Shown here: positions 14,154 to 22,857 of the stretch, one piece after another
How the letters are laid out: each line of letters begins with the position of its first letter
Position numbering within the stretch: position 1 is the first letter of the stretch
NCBI GenBank assembly: GCA_905235735.1
Contig: CAJOMU010000014.1
Coordinates: 1 to 42,684 of the forward strand
Direction: 5' to 3'
DNA length: 42,684 nt
Source of the DNA: an uncultured Synergistales bacterium
GTDB taxonomy: Bacteria; Synergistota; Synergistia; Synergistales; Aminobacteriaceae
Translations under genes and position numbers: made by a program
Notes under the pieces: generated by a model
Database searches by the model: none
What the model was told of the DNA's origin: nothing
What the model saw: only the letters and a program-made list of their open reading frames with translations

Positions 14154-15569
14154 ATGAAAAATTATTACAGACTAAACGGCAGATATATTCTTAGGGGCTG
14201 GGAAAAACTTCCGTATGCAATCGTTGACACTCAGACAGACAAGGCTGAATTCATTGATGCAGAACATATGAGCGCATTGAACTGGTGCAGCGGAAATATT
14301 GATATAACAATCCCGTTAGTATCTGACAATGAGAGAGCAATAATTCATGAATATGTTTCACGCGGAATTGTCGAACCATGTGAACATGGCCATGTCATAA
14401 GCAGGAATCAGGAATATAAATTTTATCCCGTTCGTTATGTTAAATCCGTTCAATGGTCAATAACAGGCAGGTGCAATTTCAAGTGTAAGCATTGTTATTT
14501 ATCAGCATCGACAGCTAAATTCGGTGAGATTTCACACGAAGAAGCCATGTACATAATCTCTCAGCTTGAAGAGTGCGGTATAAGAGAAGTGAAACTTACA
14601 GGCGGAGAACCATTAGTGCGCAGTGATTTCTGGGAGATTGTTGATGCTCTTATTGAACACGGAATCAGAATCACTCAGATATATTCAAACGGTGCGCTTG
14701 TGAATGAGAAATTCATTGAAGGACTCACTTCACGCAGATTGCACCCTGCAATCTACATCAGTTATGACGGTGTTGGCTGGCATGACTGGTTACGCGGTGT
14801 TAAAGGTGCTGAAGCAATGGCTGAACGTGCAATAAAATTATGCACCGATAACGGCTTTCATGTTATAGCTGATATGTGCCTTCACAAGCATAATAAGCAT
14901 ACAATAAATGAGAGCGTTAAACGTATGGTTTCGCTCGGAGCTTCTCTTATTCGGATCGGAGGCATTTCGAACACAGGAAGCTGGAAGGAGAACAATGAAG
15001 CAGATAATGCATTGAGTACTGATGAACTCTTCAGTCTGTACTATGACTATCTGCCGCAGTTCTTCGGGAATAACCTGCCAATAGGCTTATGGCTCGCATC
15101 ATTCTTTATCTACAATGACGGCATAAATGAGTTCTGTATACCTAACTACATGGAAAAATCAAATCCTGACAGCTGCATATGCGGTATAAGATCTGATATG
15201 TACATTTCTCCTGAAGGCCGCGTACTGCCCTGTATGCCTATGGCCGGAACTGTACTTAATGACAGAATGCCTTTCATTCAGGAAAAATCCCTTGCTGAAT
15301 GCATAAATGATTCTGCGTGGTTCAATATCGTGAATCTAAGAGTACGCGATTACTGGGCGGCTAATGAGGAGTGCCGGAACTGTGAATATGCTTCTGTATG
15401 TTCGCCTGGATGCCGTGCCTCTGCTCTTGAATATGAACCTGATAACTACATAGCCAAATCGCCGGTATTATGCACACTAATTAAAGGCGGCTGGCCTGAA
15501 AAGATTATTACTCTCATGAAGAGAATCAAACCTGAACTTGAATGCGTTAATCTAAGAAACAGGCAGTAA
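14154..15569 (+). CDS. Radical SAM/SPASM peptide maturase
   Basis: Predicted modifying enzyme for the adjacent precursor. Residues 1-95 look like a PqqD/RRE-like recognition segment (GWEKLPYAIVD, ALNWCSGNID, IIHEYVSRGIVEPC). The radical SAM core starts with Cys107-x3-Cys111-x2-Cys114 (GRCNFKCKHCY) and shows LTGGEP (149-153). A C-terminal SPASM-type region holds Cys341, 343, 360, 407, 410, 416, 420 and 440, enough for auxiliary Fe-S clusters (SPEGRVLPC; CRNCEYASVCSPGCRA). Length of 471 fits nif11-class and other SPASM maturases. No strong Shine-Dalgarno precedes ATG 14154, which with the hairpins upstream suggests low expression relative to the precursor. The reaction is not predictable in detail. 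Confidence 0.88.
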   Translation: MKNYYRLNGRYILRGWEKLPYAIVDTQTDKAEFIDAEHMSALNWCSGNIDITIPLVSDNERAIIHEYVSRGIVEPCEHGHVISRNQEYKFYPVRYVKSVQWSITGRCNFKCKHCYLSASTAKFGEISHEEAMYIISQLEECGIREVKLTGGEPLVRSDFWEIVDALIEHGIRITQIYSNGALVNEKFIEGLTSRRLHPAIYISYDGVGWHDWLRGVKGAEAMAERAIKLCTDNGFHVIADMCLHKHNKHTINESVKRMVSLGASLIRIGGISNTGSWKENNEADNALSTDELFSLYYDYLPQFFGNNLPIGLWLASFFIYNDGINEFCIPNYMEKSNPDSCICGIRSDMYISPEGRVLPCMPMAGTVLNDRMPFIQEKSLAECINDSAWFNIVNLRVRDYWAANEECRNCEYASVCSPGCRASALEYEPDNYIAKSPVLCTLIKGGWPEKIITLMKRIKPELECVNLRNRQ

Positions 15570-15572
15570 ATC

Positions 15573-15606
15573 AAATCTCCCTTATGTACGAGGGGGATTT
15601 TTTTGT
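15573..15606 (+). terminator. Terminator of the RiPP cassette
   Basis: AAATCTCCC (15575-15583) pairs with GGGGGATTT around a loop of about 10 bases, and the right arm runs directly into a T7 tract. A convincing intrinsic terminator that separates the cassette from argC. Confidence 0.8.
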
Positions 15607-15635
15607 CTCATTCGTTAGTGAACTTTTGTTCATTA

Positions 15636-15676
15636 TATGCTAAAATGTTGACGCATAATTTATTCGTGATTATAAT
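15636..15676 (+). promoter_or_regulatory. argCBD promoter with internal inverted repeat (possible ArgR site)
   Basis: TTGACG (15648-15653) and TATAAT (15671-15676) are 17 bases apart, a near-consensus promoter. Within the spacer, CGCATAA (15652-15658) and TTATTCG (15660-15666) form an inverted repeat with one mismatch around a central T. ARG boxes in other bacteria are AT-rich imperfect palindromes (TGAAT-like arms) placed over promoters of arginine genes, so an ArgR operator is a reasonable guess. A second extended -10 (TATGCTAAAAT, 15636-15646) lies just upstream. Confidence 0.65.
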
Positions 15677-15709
15677 ACCTCCATCAAAAATTTATGGAGT
15701 TATTGAATC

Positions 15710-16639
15710 ATGAAGAAAGTTTTTATTGACGGTTATGCAGGTACAACCGGCCTCAGAATTTACGAGAGGCTATCTTCACGCAAAGATATTCAGCTTCTCA
15801 CTCTCACCGAAGAAACTCGCAAAGATATTAACGCGCGCAAACATGCACTCAATGAATCGGATATAGCATTCTTATGTCTGCCTGATGATGCCGCAAAAGA
15901 ATCAGTATCGCTCATCGATAACCCGAATACGGCAGTCATAGATACATCGACAGCTCACAGGGTCAATCCTGACTGGGCATATGGCCTCCCTGAACTGAAA
16001 TCGCAGAGAGAAAAAGTCAAAGCGTCAAAGAGAATCGCTAATCCCGGATGTCATGCAACTGGATTCATTGTTCTCGTTGCTCCGTTAGTGCAGGAAGGAA
16101 TTATCGCAAAAGATTCAAGGCTTTCATGCTTCTCATTGACGGGTTATTCAGGCGGCGGCAAAAAGATGATTGCAGATTACGAATCAAATGAACGTTCACA
16201 TATGCTTGATGCTCCGCGTCAGTACGGAATCACTCAGGCACATAAACATTTACCCGAAATGACGAAAGTATCAGGTCTCAATGTTGCTCCTGTATTCTGT
16301 CCTGTAGTTGCGGATTACTATGCAGGAATGGAAGTTACTGTTTCGATTCATGGCCATGATGTTAAAGGCGGAATTGCGAAAATCAAAGAGTGCTATTCGG
16401 ATTACTATCATGACGGAGTGATTAATTTCACGGACAAAGATACGTTCTCTGAAGGCAATTTCATATCAGCCGGAGCATTCGCAGGACGCGATGACCTTGA
16501 AGTGTGCGTTTACGGAAATGATGAACGCATGATACTTGTCTCAAGGTTCGACAATCTCGGCAAGGGTGCATCAGGTGCAGCAATTCAGAACATGAATATA
16601 TTGCTCGGAGTTGAAGAATCAACCGGGCTTGTAGTGTAA
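15710..16639 (+). CDS. argC: N-acetyl-gamma-glutamyl-phosphate reductase, type 2
   Basis: Third enzyme of arginine synthesis: NADPH-dependent reduction of N-acetylglutamyl phosphate to the semialdehyde. The N-terminal Rossmann motif is VFIDGYAGTTGLRIYERL, and the active-site cysteine is Cys114 in NPGCHATGF. The 309-residue length and the gap pattern match the shorter type-2 ArgC subfamily rather than the 340-350-residue type 1. First gene of argC-argB-argD, 12 bases before argB. GGAG lies about 10 bases before the ATG. Confidence 0.95.
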   Translation: MKKVFIDGYAGTTGLRIYERLSSRKDIQLLTLTEETRKDINARKHALNESDIAFLCLPDDAAKESVSLIDNPNTAVIDTSTAHRVNPDWAYGLPELKSQREKVKASKRIANPGCHATGFIVLVAPLVQEGIIAKDSRLSCFSLTGYSGGGKKMIADYESNERSHMLDAPRQYGITQAHKHLPEMTKVSGLNVAPVFCPVVADYYAGMEVTVSIHGHDVKGGIAKIKECYSDYYHDGVINFTDKDTFSEGNFISAGAFAGRDDLEVCVYGNDERMILVSRFDNLGKGASGAAIQNMNILLGVEESTGLVV

Positions 16640-16651
16640 GGAGGAAACATA

Positions 16652-17500
16652 ATGAACGCATCAGAACGCGCAGAAATTCTCGTACAGGCATTGCCATACA
16701 TACGGAAATACACAGGCAAAATCGTTGTGATAAAGTACGGCGGAAATGCAATGACAAGCGAATCGCTCAAACAGCAGGTAATGGAGGATATAGTTCTTCT
16801 ATGGCTGACGGGCGTTAAGGTTGTACTCGTTCACGGAGGAGGCCCGGAGATTAATGCATTAATGGAGAAACTCGGAAAGAAACCGGAATTTGTTGACGGT
16901 CTCAGAGTTACGGATAAAGAGACAGTTGACATTGTACAAATGGTACTTGCGGGGAAAATCAACAAGTCATTAACGGGATTGCTTGAGACTAAAGGCGGAA
17001 GAGCAATCGGACTTTCAGGAGTTGATGACAGACTCATTGAGGCCAAGTGCAAAGATTCGAGGCTTGGTTTCGTCGGTGAGGTTACGAAGATTAACACGGC
17101 AATAGTTGATGATTTACTCTCACGTAACTATATCCCTGTCATATCGACAATAGGTTACGGCCTTGACGGTGAGACGTATAACATCAATGGAGATACAGCG
17201 GCAGCATTCATAGCCGGAGCATTAAAAGCAGAGAGACTAATCATGATGACTGACATAGCAGGCATACTCAGAGACCCGAAAGATTCTGCGACATTGATTC
17301 CAGAAATTACAGTTGAAGAGGCGGAAGAGTTAAAGCATTCGGGAGTAATATCAGGAGGAATGATACCGAAAGCTGAGTGCTGCATAAAAGCGATTCAGGA
17401 AGGCGTGAAGAAAGTTATAATTATGGACGGAAGAGTTCCGCATTCGATTCTGATTGAGCTTCTCACAGATGAAGGTGCAGGTACAATGTTCTTAGCATAA
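16652..17500 (+). CDS. argB: Acetylglutamate kinase
   Basis: Phosphorylates N-acetylglutamate, the second step and usual feedback control point of arginine synthesis. Amino-acid-kinase fold motifs: VIKYGGNAM near the N-terminus, VLVHGGGPEINALMEKLG, GLRVTDKETVDIVQMVL, YNINGDTAAAFIAGAL and GGMIPKAECCIKAIQEGVKKVIIMDGR. The N-terminal segment before the kinase fold (SERAEILVQALPYIRKYTGK) resembles the helix found in arginine-sensitive hexameric enzymes, so feedback inhibition is plausible. AAGGAGG precedes the start. Confidence 0.97.
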   Translation: MNASERAEILVQALPYIRKYTGKIVVIKYGGNAMTSESLKQQVMEDIVLLWLTGVKVVLVHGGGPEINALMEKLGKKPEFVDGLRVTDKETVDIVQMVLAGKINKSLTGLLETKGGRAIGLSGVDDRLIEAKCKDSRLGFVGEVTKINTAIVDDLLSRNYIPVISTIGYGLDGETYNINGDTAAAFIAGALKAERLIMMTDIAGILRDPKDSATLIPEITVEEAEELKHSGVISGGMIPKAECCIKAIQEGVKKVIIMDGRVPHSILIELLTDEGAGTMFLA

Positions 17501-17515
17501 GGAGGAATTAAATTT

Positions 17516-18673
17516 ATGAGCATACAGTCAGACGACAAAGAATATATTGCAGGTACGTACAATCGCTTTCCTGTCGTAATCGTTTCGGGCAAAGGTTCAG
17601 TTGTGATTGATGAGAACGGAAAGAGTTATATCGATATGACATCGGGAATAGCAGTAGATTCATTCGGGGCATGTGATGAAGTGTGGCGTGAGGCAATTTA
17701 TGAGCAGGCCGGAAAGATTCAGCACATCTCGAATCTATATTACACAGAACCATGTGTGAAGCTCGCGAAGATGTTATGTGAACGCACAGGAATGAGCAAA
17801 GTGTTCTTCTCGAATTCAGGAGCAGAAGCTAATGAATGTGCAGTGAAGACGGCAAGAAAATATGCGTCAGATACCAAAGGCCCGGATTACAATACAATAA
17901 TCACGCTCAAGAATAGTTTTCACGGACGTACAATAACGATGTTATCAGCGACAGGCCAAGACCATTATCATGAGATGTTCAGGCCAATGACACCAGGATT
18001 CGTTCATGCGGAAGCGAACAATCTTGAATACATGAAGGTACTTGCAGATGCGCACAAGACAGCGGCAATAATGATTGAATGTGTTCAGGGTGAAGGCGGA
18101 GTTATTGCGCTTGATGAATCATACGTGAAGGGCGTTGCAGAATTCGCACGTGAGAATGATATTGTCCTGATAGTTGATGAAGTTCAGACGGGCAACGGAC
18201 GTTCAGGCAAACTCTACAGCTACATGAACTATGGAATACAGCCCGATATAGTTTCGACAGCAAAAGGTCTCGCAGGAGGTTTGCCATTGGGAGCTACGAT
18301 GATGGGTGAAAAGGTGAAGGATACACTGAAGCCCGGAGATCATGGCTCAACGTTCGGAGGGAATCCTGTTGCGTGTGCAGGTGCAGTGAGCATTCTGAAT
18401 CGAATTGACGATAAACTTCTTGCTGAGGTTCGTGAAAAGAGCGCATATCTTTTTGATGTGTTCGGTCATGCGGAAGGAATTGAATCTGTTTCAGGAATGG
18501 GATTGATGATAGGACTGAAGACCGTGAAGCCAGCGAAAGAGATTGTGAACGAATGCATAGACAAAGGCGTATTATGTCTGACTGCGAAGGATAGAATCAG
18601 GTTGCTTCCTGCATTGAACATTCCGTTTGATTTGGTGAAGAGGGCTGCAGAAGTTATTATCAGCTGTTGCTAA
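17516..18673 (+). CDS. argD: Acetylornithine aminotransferase
   Basis: Class III PLP-dependent aminotransferase making N-acetylornithine from the semialdehyde. Visible: VFFSNSGAEANECAVKTARKY (substrate/cofactor loop), FHGRTITMLSATG, ECVQGEGGV, LIVDEVQTGNGRSGKL (cofactor Asp) and STAKGLAGGLPLGA with the Schiff-base lysine. Length of 385 is typical. AAGGAGG sits ahead of ATG 17516, 15 bases after argB. Last gene of the arginine run; argJ and argF/G/H are not here. A strong terminator follows. Confidence 0.95.
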   Translation: MSIQSDDKEYIAGTYNRFPVVIVSGKGSVVIDENGKSYIDMTSGIAVDSFGACDEVWREAIYEQAGKIQHISNLYYTEPCVKLAKMLCERTGMSKVFFSNSGAEANECAVKTARKYASDTKGPDYNTIITLKNSFHGRTITMLSATGQDHYHEMFRPMTPGFVHAEANNLEYMKVLADAHKTAAIMIECVQGEGGVIALDESYVKGVAEFARENDIVLIVDEVQTGNGRSGKLYSYMNYGIQPDIVSTAKGLAGGLPLGATMMGEKVKDTLKPGDHGSTFGGNPVACAGAVSILNRIDDKLLAEVREKSAYLFDVFGHAEGIESVSGMGLMIGLKTVKPAKEIVNECIDKGVLCLTAKDRIRLLPALNIPFDLVKRAAEVIISCC

Positions 18674-18686
18674 TGTTGAATAGAAT

Positions 18687-18723
18687 AACTGCCCCAGTTT
18701 TAATGAGCTGGAGCAGTTTTTTT
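18687..18723 (+). terminator. Terminator after argD
   Basis: AACTGCCCCAG (18687-18697) pairs with CTGGAGCAGTT (18708-18718) with one internal mismatch, followed by a run of seven T (18717-18723). A strong intrinsic terminator between convergent argD and serA. Confidence 0.9.
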
Positions 18724-18731
18724 ATCGTAAA

Positions 18732-19919
18732 TTAGCTTCTCTCTTTCACTCTTCGTACCCTCAATACTCCGTTTATCTCTCTTAATCTATCTGCTGTATC
18801 ATCAGGCATCTTGTGCGAAATATCAAGCAATGTATATGCATATGATCCTCTTGCTTTGTTCAGTAAGTGCTCAATGTTGAGATTATTATTCCCAAAGAAT
18901 GATGTTATCTGTGAAAGCATGTTCGGAATGTTACGGTGTAATATCGCTACCCTTGCCTCAGCTCCGCATACCCCTGCGTTAAGTTCAGGATAGTTCACGG
19001 AGTTCGTTATGTTTCCGTTGTCCAGATAATCCTGAAGTTGAATCGCAGCCATTATTGCACAGTTATCTTCCGCTTCTTCAGTTGATGCTCCCAGATGAGG
19101 AAGTATTATCGTGTTCGGAAGATTCGCACTCACACTGTTGGGGAAGTCTGAGATGTACTTTCCGACTTGGCCGTTCGTTAATGCGTCTCTTAATGCCTCT
19201 TCATCAACTAGAACATCACGTGCAAAATTCAGAATCTTTATGCCTGTTTTCATCTTCGCAATCACTTCTGAATTTATCATGCGCTTAGTCGATTCCATTG
19301 CTGGAACATGAATCGTAACGTAATCACTCGATGCATATACGTCTTCAGGGTTGTCTGAATGCTTCACCATTGGGCTTAACATCCATGCAGAACGCAATGA
19401 CAGATACGGATCATAACCGATAACATTCATTCCTAAAGAGACTGCCGCGTTCGCAACTTTTACACCTATTGCACCAAGACCAATTACGCCTAATGTCTTG
19501 CCTTCAATCTCACAGCCCGCAAAATTCTTCTTGGCCTTCTCCGTCAGCTTTGCTATGTCTGGATTACTCGCGTTATCTCTCACCCATTGAACTCCGCCGC
19601 TTATATCCCTTGATGCTAGAAGCAAACCTGCAATTACGAGTTCCTTCACTGAGTTTGCATTTGCTCCGGGCGTATTGAACACAACTATTCCGTTCTCTGA
19701 GCATCTTTCAATCGGAATGTTATTCACTCCTGCTCCTGCTCTTGCTATTGCGCGTAAACCTTCATGGAATTCCATCGTAAGCATGTCGGCTGAACGCACA
19801 AGAATTCCGGCTGCCTCGTTCACATTCTCCGTTATCTCGTAACCCTTCCTGAACTTGTCCAGACCAACGCGGGCAATATTATTCATGCAGAAAATTTTTC
19901 GTTCCTTTGGTGCAAGCAT
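18732..19919 (-). CDS. serA: D-3-phosphoglycerate dehydrogenase with C-terminal ACT domain
   Basis: First committed step of serine synthesis. The substrate domain shows RAGAGVNNIPIERC, the NAD-binding Rossmann motif is LGVIGLGAIGVKVANAA, the catalytic Arg is in NFARDVLVDEEAL, and the catalytic His in LPHLGASTEEA. An ACT domain (about residues 322-395) follows, suggesting serine or other ligand control. At 395 residues it is the short ACT-type SerA without an intervening domain. The start (ATG 19919) is one base after the serC stop, so the two serine genes are coupled; MNNIARVG at residue 12 is an alternative start. Confidence 0.94.
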   Translation of the reverse strand: MLAPKERKIFCMNNIARVGLDKFRKGYEITENVNEAAGILVRSADMLTMEFHEGLRAIARAGAGVNNIPIERCSENGIVVFNTPGANANSVKELVIAGLLLASRDISGGVQWVRDNASNPDIAKLTEKAKKNFAGCEIEGKTLGVIGLGAIGVKVANAAVSLGMNVIGYDPYLSLRSAWMLSPMVKHSDNPEDVYASSDYVTIHVPAMESTKRMINSEVIAKMKTGIKILNFARDVLVDEEALRDALTNGQVGKYISDFPNSVSANLPNTIILPHLGASTEEAEDNCAIMAAIQLQDYLDNGNITNSVNYPELNAGVCGAEARVAILHRNIPNMLSQITSFFGNNNLNIEHLLNKARGSYAYTLLDISHKMPDDTADRLREINGVLRVRRVKERS

Positions 19920-19920
19920 T

Positions 19921-21006
19921 CTAGTTTGTGTGTCTCCTCTCGAAATCGGCCATGAAATTCACAAGTGCTTTTACTCCTTCAACTGGCATTGCGTTATACA
20001 GTGATGCTCTCATTCCTCCGACTGAACGATGTCCTTTTACGTTCCTTAGTCCTGCATTCTCTGCTTCCTTCACAAACTCTGCATCAAGTTCCTTATCCCC
20101 TGTGATAAACGGAACATTCATTAATGAACGGTCTTTCTTCTCAACAGTACCATGAAATAATTTCGATTCATCAAGATAATCATAAAGTATCTTTGCTTTC
20201 TCCTGATTGATTCGATAAATTGCTTCAGTTCCTCCGAGTTTCAGTAACCATTTGAAGACCAATCCGCATATATATATATTCCAGCATGGAGGTGTATTGA
20301 ACAATGATTTTGCATCTGAATGTGTCTTATACTTCATCATTGTAGGTGTGAACGGCAGAACATCATCACGAATCAAATCCTCTCGAATTATCACAATTGC
20401 AAGTCCAGCAGGGCCTACATTCTTCTGTACTCCTCCCATTATTACGCCGTATTGATTCACATCGACGGGCTGACTCAGGAACATTGAAGATACATCTGCA
20501 ACTAACACTTTTCCTTTCGTATTTGGAAGTGTCTTTATGGTTGTGCCATGCACTGTTTCGTTCTGGCATATGTAAATGTAATCTGCATTTTCGCTCACGT
20601 TCAGGTTCGAGAGGTCTGGAACGTACGAATAATTTCTGTCAGATGAATCCGCAATCACATTCACTGTCCCGAAAATTTTCGCCTCACTTGCTGCCTTCTT
20701 TGACCATTGACCAGTTACGATATAGTCAGCAACCTTATTACGCATAAGGTTCATGGGTATCATTGCGAACTGTGTGTATCCTCCTCCCTGAAGGAAGAGA
20801 ACGCGATAATTATCGGGAATGTTCATGAGTGTACGCAAATCTTTTTCTGCCGTGAACAATATATCCTCAAAATCCTTTGACCTATGGCTCATCTCCATAA
20901 CGGACATTCCTGAATTGCCATACTCTAATAATTCATTGCGTGCTGTCATTAAGACTTCTTCAGGCAAGACAGCCGGGCCTGCACTGAAATTAAAAACTCT
21001 GCTCAA
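19921..21006 (-). CDS. serC: Phosphoserine aminotransferase
   Basis: PLP enzyme converting 3-phosphohydroxypyruvate to phosphoserine. Features: VFNFSAGPAVLPEEVL at the N-terminus, GNSGMSVMEMSHRSKDF, LFLQGGGYTQFAMIPMNL, VADVSSMFLSQPVDV, GGVQKNVGPAGLAIVI with the PLP lysine, and HRSVGGMRASLYNAM near the end. I place the start at TTG 21006 (361 residues, family-typical), because AGGAGGT lies six bases ahead on the minus strand (plus 21013-21019); the frame is open further upstream but that part is the end of the preceding gene. It follows the coiled-coil gene by 20 bases. Confidence 0.95.
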   Translation of the reverse strand: MSRVFNFSAGPAVLPEEVLMTARNELLEYGNSGMSVMEMSHRSKDFEDILFTAEKDLRTLMNIPDNYRVLFLQGGGYTQFAMIPMNLMRNKVADYIVTGQWSKKAASEAKIFGTVNVIADSSDRNYSYVPDLSNLNVSENADYIYICQNETVHGTTIKTLPNTKGKVLVADVSSMFLSQPVDVNQYGVIMGGVQKNVGPAGLAIVIIREDLIRDDVLPFTPTMMKYKTHSDAKSLFNTPPCWNIYICGLVFKWLLKLGGTEAIYRINQEKAKILYDYLDESKLFHGTVEKKDRSLMNVPFITGDKELDAEFVKEAENAGLRNVKGHRSVGGMRASLYNAMPVEGVKALVNFMADFERRHTN

Positions 21007-21026
21007 AAAATTACCTCCTGAATAAA

Positions 21027-21554
21027 TTATTTCCAGAAATGAAGAATAACTGATGCTATTATCTGAACCACACATATACCAGTTGCAAATATAATTCCCC
21101 ATTTCGCCATATTGTTAGCCTGCGTATTTTTCAAATCATCTATACGCATATTCGTCAGTGTGATTGCATCCATGATACTATCAACTCTTGAGTCAACTTT
21201 CTTTTCGAGTCCGTTAATTCTTTCGTCAATTTTCTTTTCAAGACCATTGATTCTTTCGTCGACTTTCTTTTCAAGACCATTGATTTTTTCATCAACGCTC
21301 TTTTCGAGACCGTTAATTCTTTCGTCAACTTTCTTTTCAAGACCATTGATTTTTTCATCAACACTCTTTTCGAGACCATCTACCTTAGCATCAAGAGCTT
21401 TCACCTCACCGCTTAGTTCTGCAATATCTGCTTTAATTCCTGCAGCTATAACTTCCTGACGAGACAGATTACGTTCAATGAGAAGTTCTATGCGTTCAAG
21501 CTGAAGATCATGAATTTCACGTGTTACATATTCATTCTCGCGAACCGTTTCCAT
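21027..21554 (-). CDS. Coiled-coil protein with C-terminal membrane anchor and 11-residue repeats
   Basis: Function not recognised. The 175-residue protein has a helical N-terminus (1-55), then five exact-length 11-residue repeats (residues 64-118) of the form [SK]-[VI]-D-E-[KR]-I-N-G-L-E-K, degenerate repeats on both sides, and one C-terminal transmembrane helix (about 150-172) ending FWK. Hendecad repeats predict a long right-handed or straight coiled coil projecting from the membrane. It resembles Bdr/DUF1640-type tail-anchored coiled-coil proteins only in general architecture. It is the first gene of a probable operon with serC and serA, with no obvious functional link. Confidence 0.75.
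   Translation of the reverse strand: METVRENEYVTREIHDLQLERIELLIERNLSRQEVIAAGIKADIAELSGEVKALDAKVDGLEKSVDEKINGLEKKVDERINGLEKSVDEKINGLEKKVDERINGLEKKIDERINGLEKKVDSRVDSIMDAITLTNMRIDDLKNTQANNMAKWGIIFATGICVVQIIASVILHFWK
21201..21365 (-). repeat. Five 33-bp tandem repeats coding for an 11-residue coiled-coil unit
   Basis: Five in-frame 33-bp copies. Units alternate between SVDEKINGLEK and KVDERINGLEK, giving a higher-order 66-bp period for the first four copies. Near-identity at DNA level suggests recent duplication and potential copy-number variation. Confidence 0.85.
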
Positions 21555-21633
21555 ATTTACATTCTCCCTTCTGCGTAATACTTTCCGTGTGTATTATAAT
21601 TCATGACAGAAAAAATATTTTCAGAGGCAAGCA

Positions 21634-22806
21634 ATGACACGAAAGTTATATTACGAAGATACATATGCAAGAGAATTTGACGCAGAAGTCATCTCTCATG
21701 AAGGAAACAAACTTATCCTCAATCAGACGCTCTTCTATCCAGGCGGAGGAGGACAGCCTTGCGATTTAGGCAGCATTAACGGAATTGAAGTCCTTGAAGT
21801 TATTGAAGACGGCGAAGAAATAATACACATCATGAAAGACGAAGTGAAAGATAAAAATGTTCATGGGGTTCTGAACTGGGACAGAAGATTTGAACTCATG
21901 CAGCAGCATTTAGGTGAACATCTTTTTGCTGGCTCATTATGGACACTTCATCATCTTCACACGGACAGAATGAGGATTGAGGGAGATAACGTTTCGATTG
22001 ATACTGACAAACCTGCGGACATGAAAGCAATCCTTGAAGCAGAATCAGGCGCAAATGAATCTGTCTGGCAGAATATTCCCGTTGAAGTGATTTATCCCAA
22101 TATGGATGAAGTTCGTGAACATGCGAGGAAACTTCCTCCAGAGAATGCAATCATGCCAATACGAATCGTTAAGGTTGAAGGTGTTGACTATGTGCCTTGC
22201 TGCGGACTTCATGTTAGTTCGACAGGCCAAGTAGGATTAGTGAAGATAACATCATGCGAGAATCACAAAGGAGGTTCAAGAATATATCTGAAATGCGGAC
22301 GTGCGGCATACAGATGGCTTGATTCACTTTACGCTGAAGTTCGGAAGGCAGAGAGTGAACTTGTATGCGGGTATGAAGGAATCAACGAGAAGATATTGAA
22401 CCTGAAATCACAGATACATGACCTGAAAGCACATAATGATTCAACGATTGACCGACTGATGAAACCCATTGCGGAGAATTTGATTCGAAATGCGGAGAAC
22501 GGAATAGTAACGCATATAATGAATGGTTCAGACCAGGAAGAGATAAAGCATTTGTTCAAACTCCTCACGAATGAGAACAACGGAATAGTCTCACTACTTG
22601 CGGGGATAAATGATTCTGGAGTGTTTCTGATGATTGGAACGCACAAAGAGAATAAGAGTGTTGATGTGAGACCTGCATTCAGAAAGGCGATTGAGATTCT
22701 CGGAGGTAAAGGCGGAGGGAGTTCGTTCTGTGCGCAGGGACATGGAAGTAACGTTGAGGCGTTGAACACTGCAATAGAATCAGCAATCTCTGAGATGAAC
22801 TCATAA
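21634..22806 (+). CDS. AlaX-L type alanyl-tRNA editing hydrolase
   Basis: Free-standing homologue of the alanyl-tRNA synthetase editing domain that deacylates mischarged Ser-tRNA(Ala) (or Gly-). The zinc site is complete: His92 and His96 in QQHLGEHLF, Cys189 and His193 in CCGLHV. FYPGGGGQPCDLG near the N-terminus matches the AlaRS editing region. The 390-residue length with a helical linker (about 235-290) and a DHHA1-like C-terminal domain (GGKGGGSSFCAQG) makes it the long AlaX-L form. It is transcribed alone, divergent from the coiled-coil gene. AGAGG precedes the ATG. Confidence 0.9.
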   Translation: MTRKLYYEDTYAREFDAEVISHEGNKLILNQTLFYPGGGGQPCDLGSINGIEVLEVIEDGEEIIHIMKDEVKDKNVHGVLNWDRRFELMQQHLGEHLFAGSLWTLHHLHTDRMRIEGDNVSIDTDKPADMKAILEAESGANESVWQNIPVEVIYPNMDEVREHARKLPPENAIMPIRIVKVEGVDYVPCCGLHVSSTGQVGLVKITSCENHKGGSRIYLKCGRAAYRWLDSLYAEVRKAESELVCGYEGINEKILNLKSQIHDLKAHNDSTIDRLMKPIAENLIRNAENGIVTHIMNGSDQEEIKHLFKLLTNENNGIVSLLAGINDSGVFLMIGTHKENKSVDVRPAFRKAIEILGGKGGGSSFCAQGHGSNVEALNTAIESAISEMNS

Positions 22807-22816
22807 CATGAGGAAG

Positions 22817-22843
22817 GGCGGACAAGCTCAACACCTATCCGCC
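22817..22843. terminator. Hairpin between convergent alaX and Sel1-repeat genes
   Basis: GGCGGA (22817-22822) pairs with TCCGCC (22838-22843) around a 15-base loop. No T-run follows on either strand. The convergent position is the main support. Confidence 0.35.
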
Positions 22844-22857
22844 TCAATCCGCACTCA

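Noticed and set aside
21007-21102. N-terminal extension of SerC
   Set aside because: Open frame overlaps the end of the coiled-coil gene; TTG 21006 with AGGAGGT gives the conserved SRVFNFSAGP start.
21201-21365. Possible CRISPR array
   Set aside because: The 33-bp repeats are contiguous, have no spacers and code for a coiled coil in frame.
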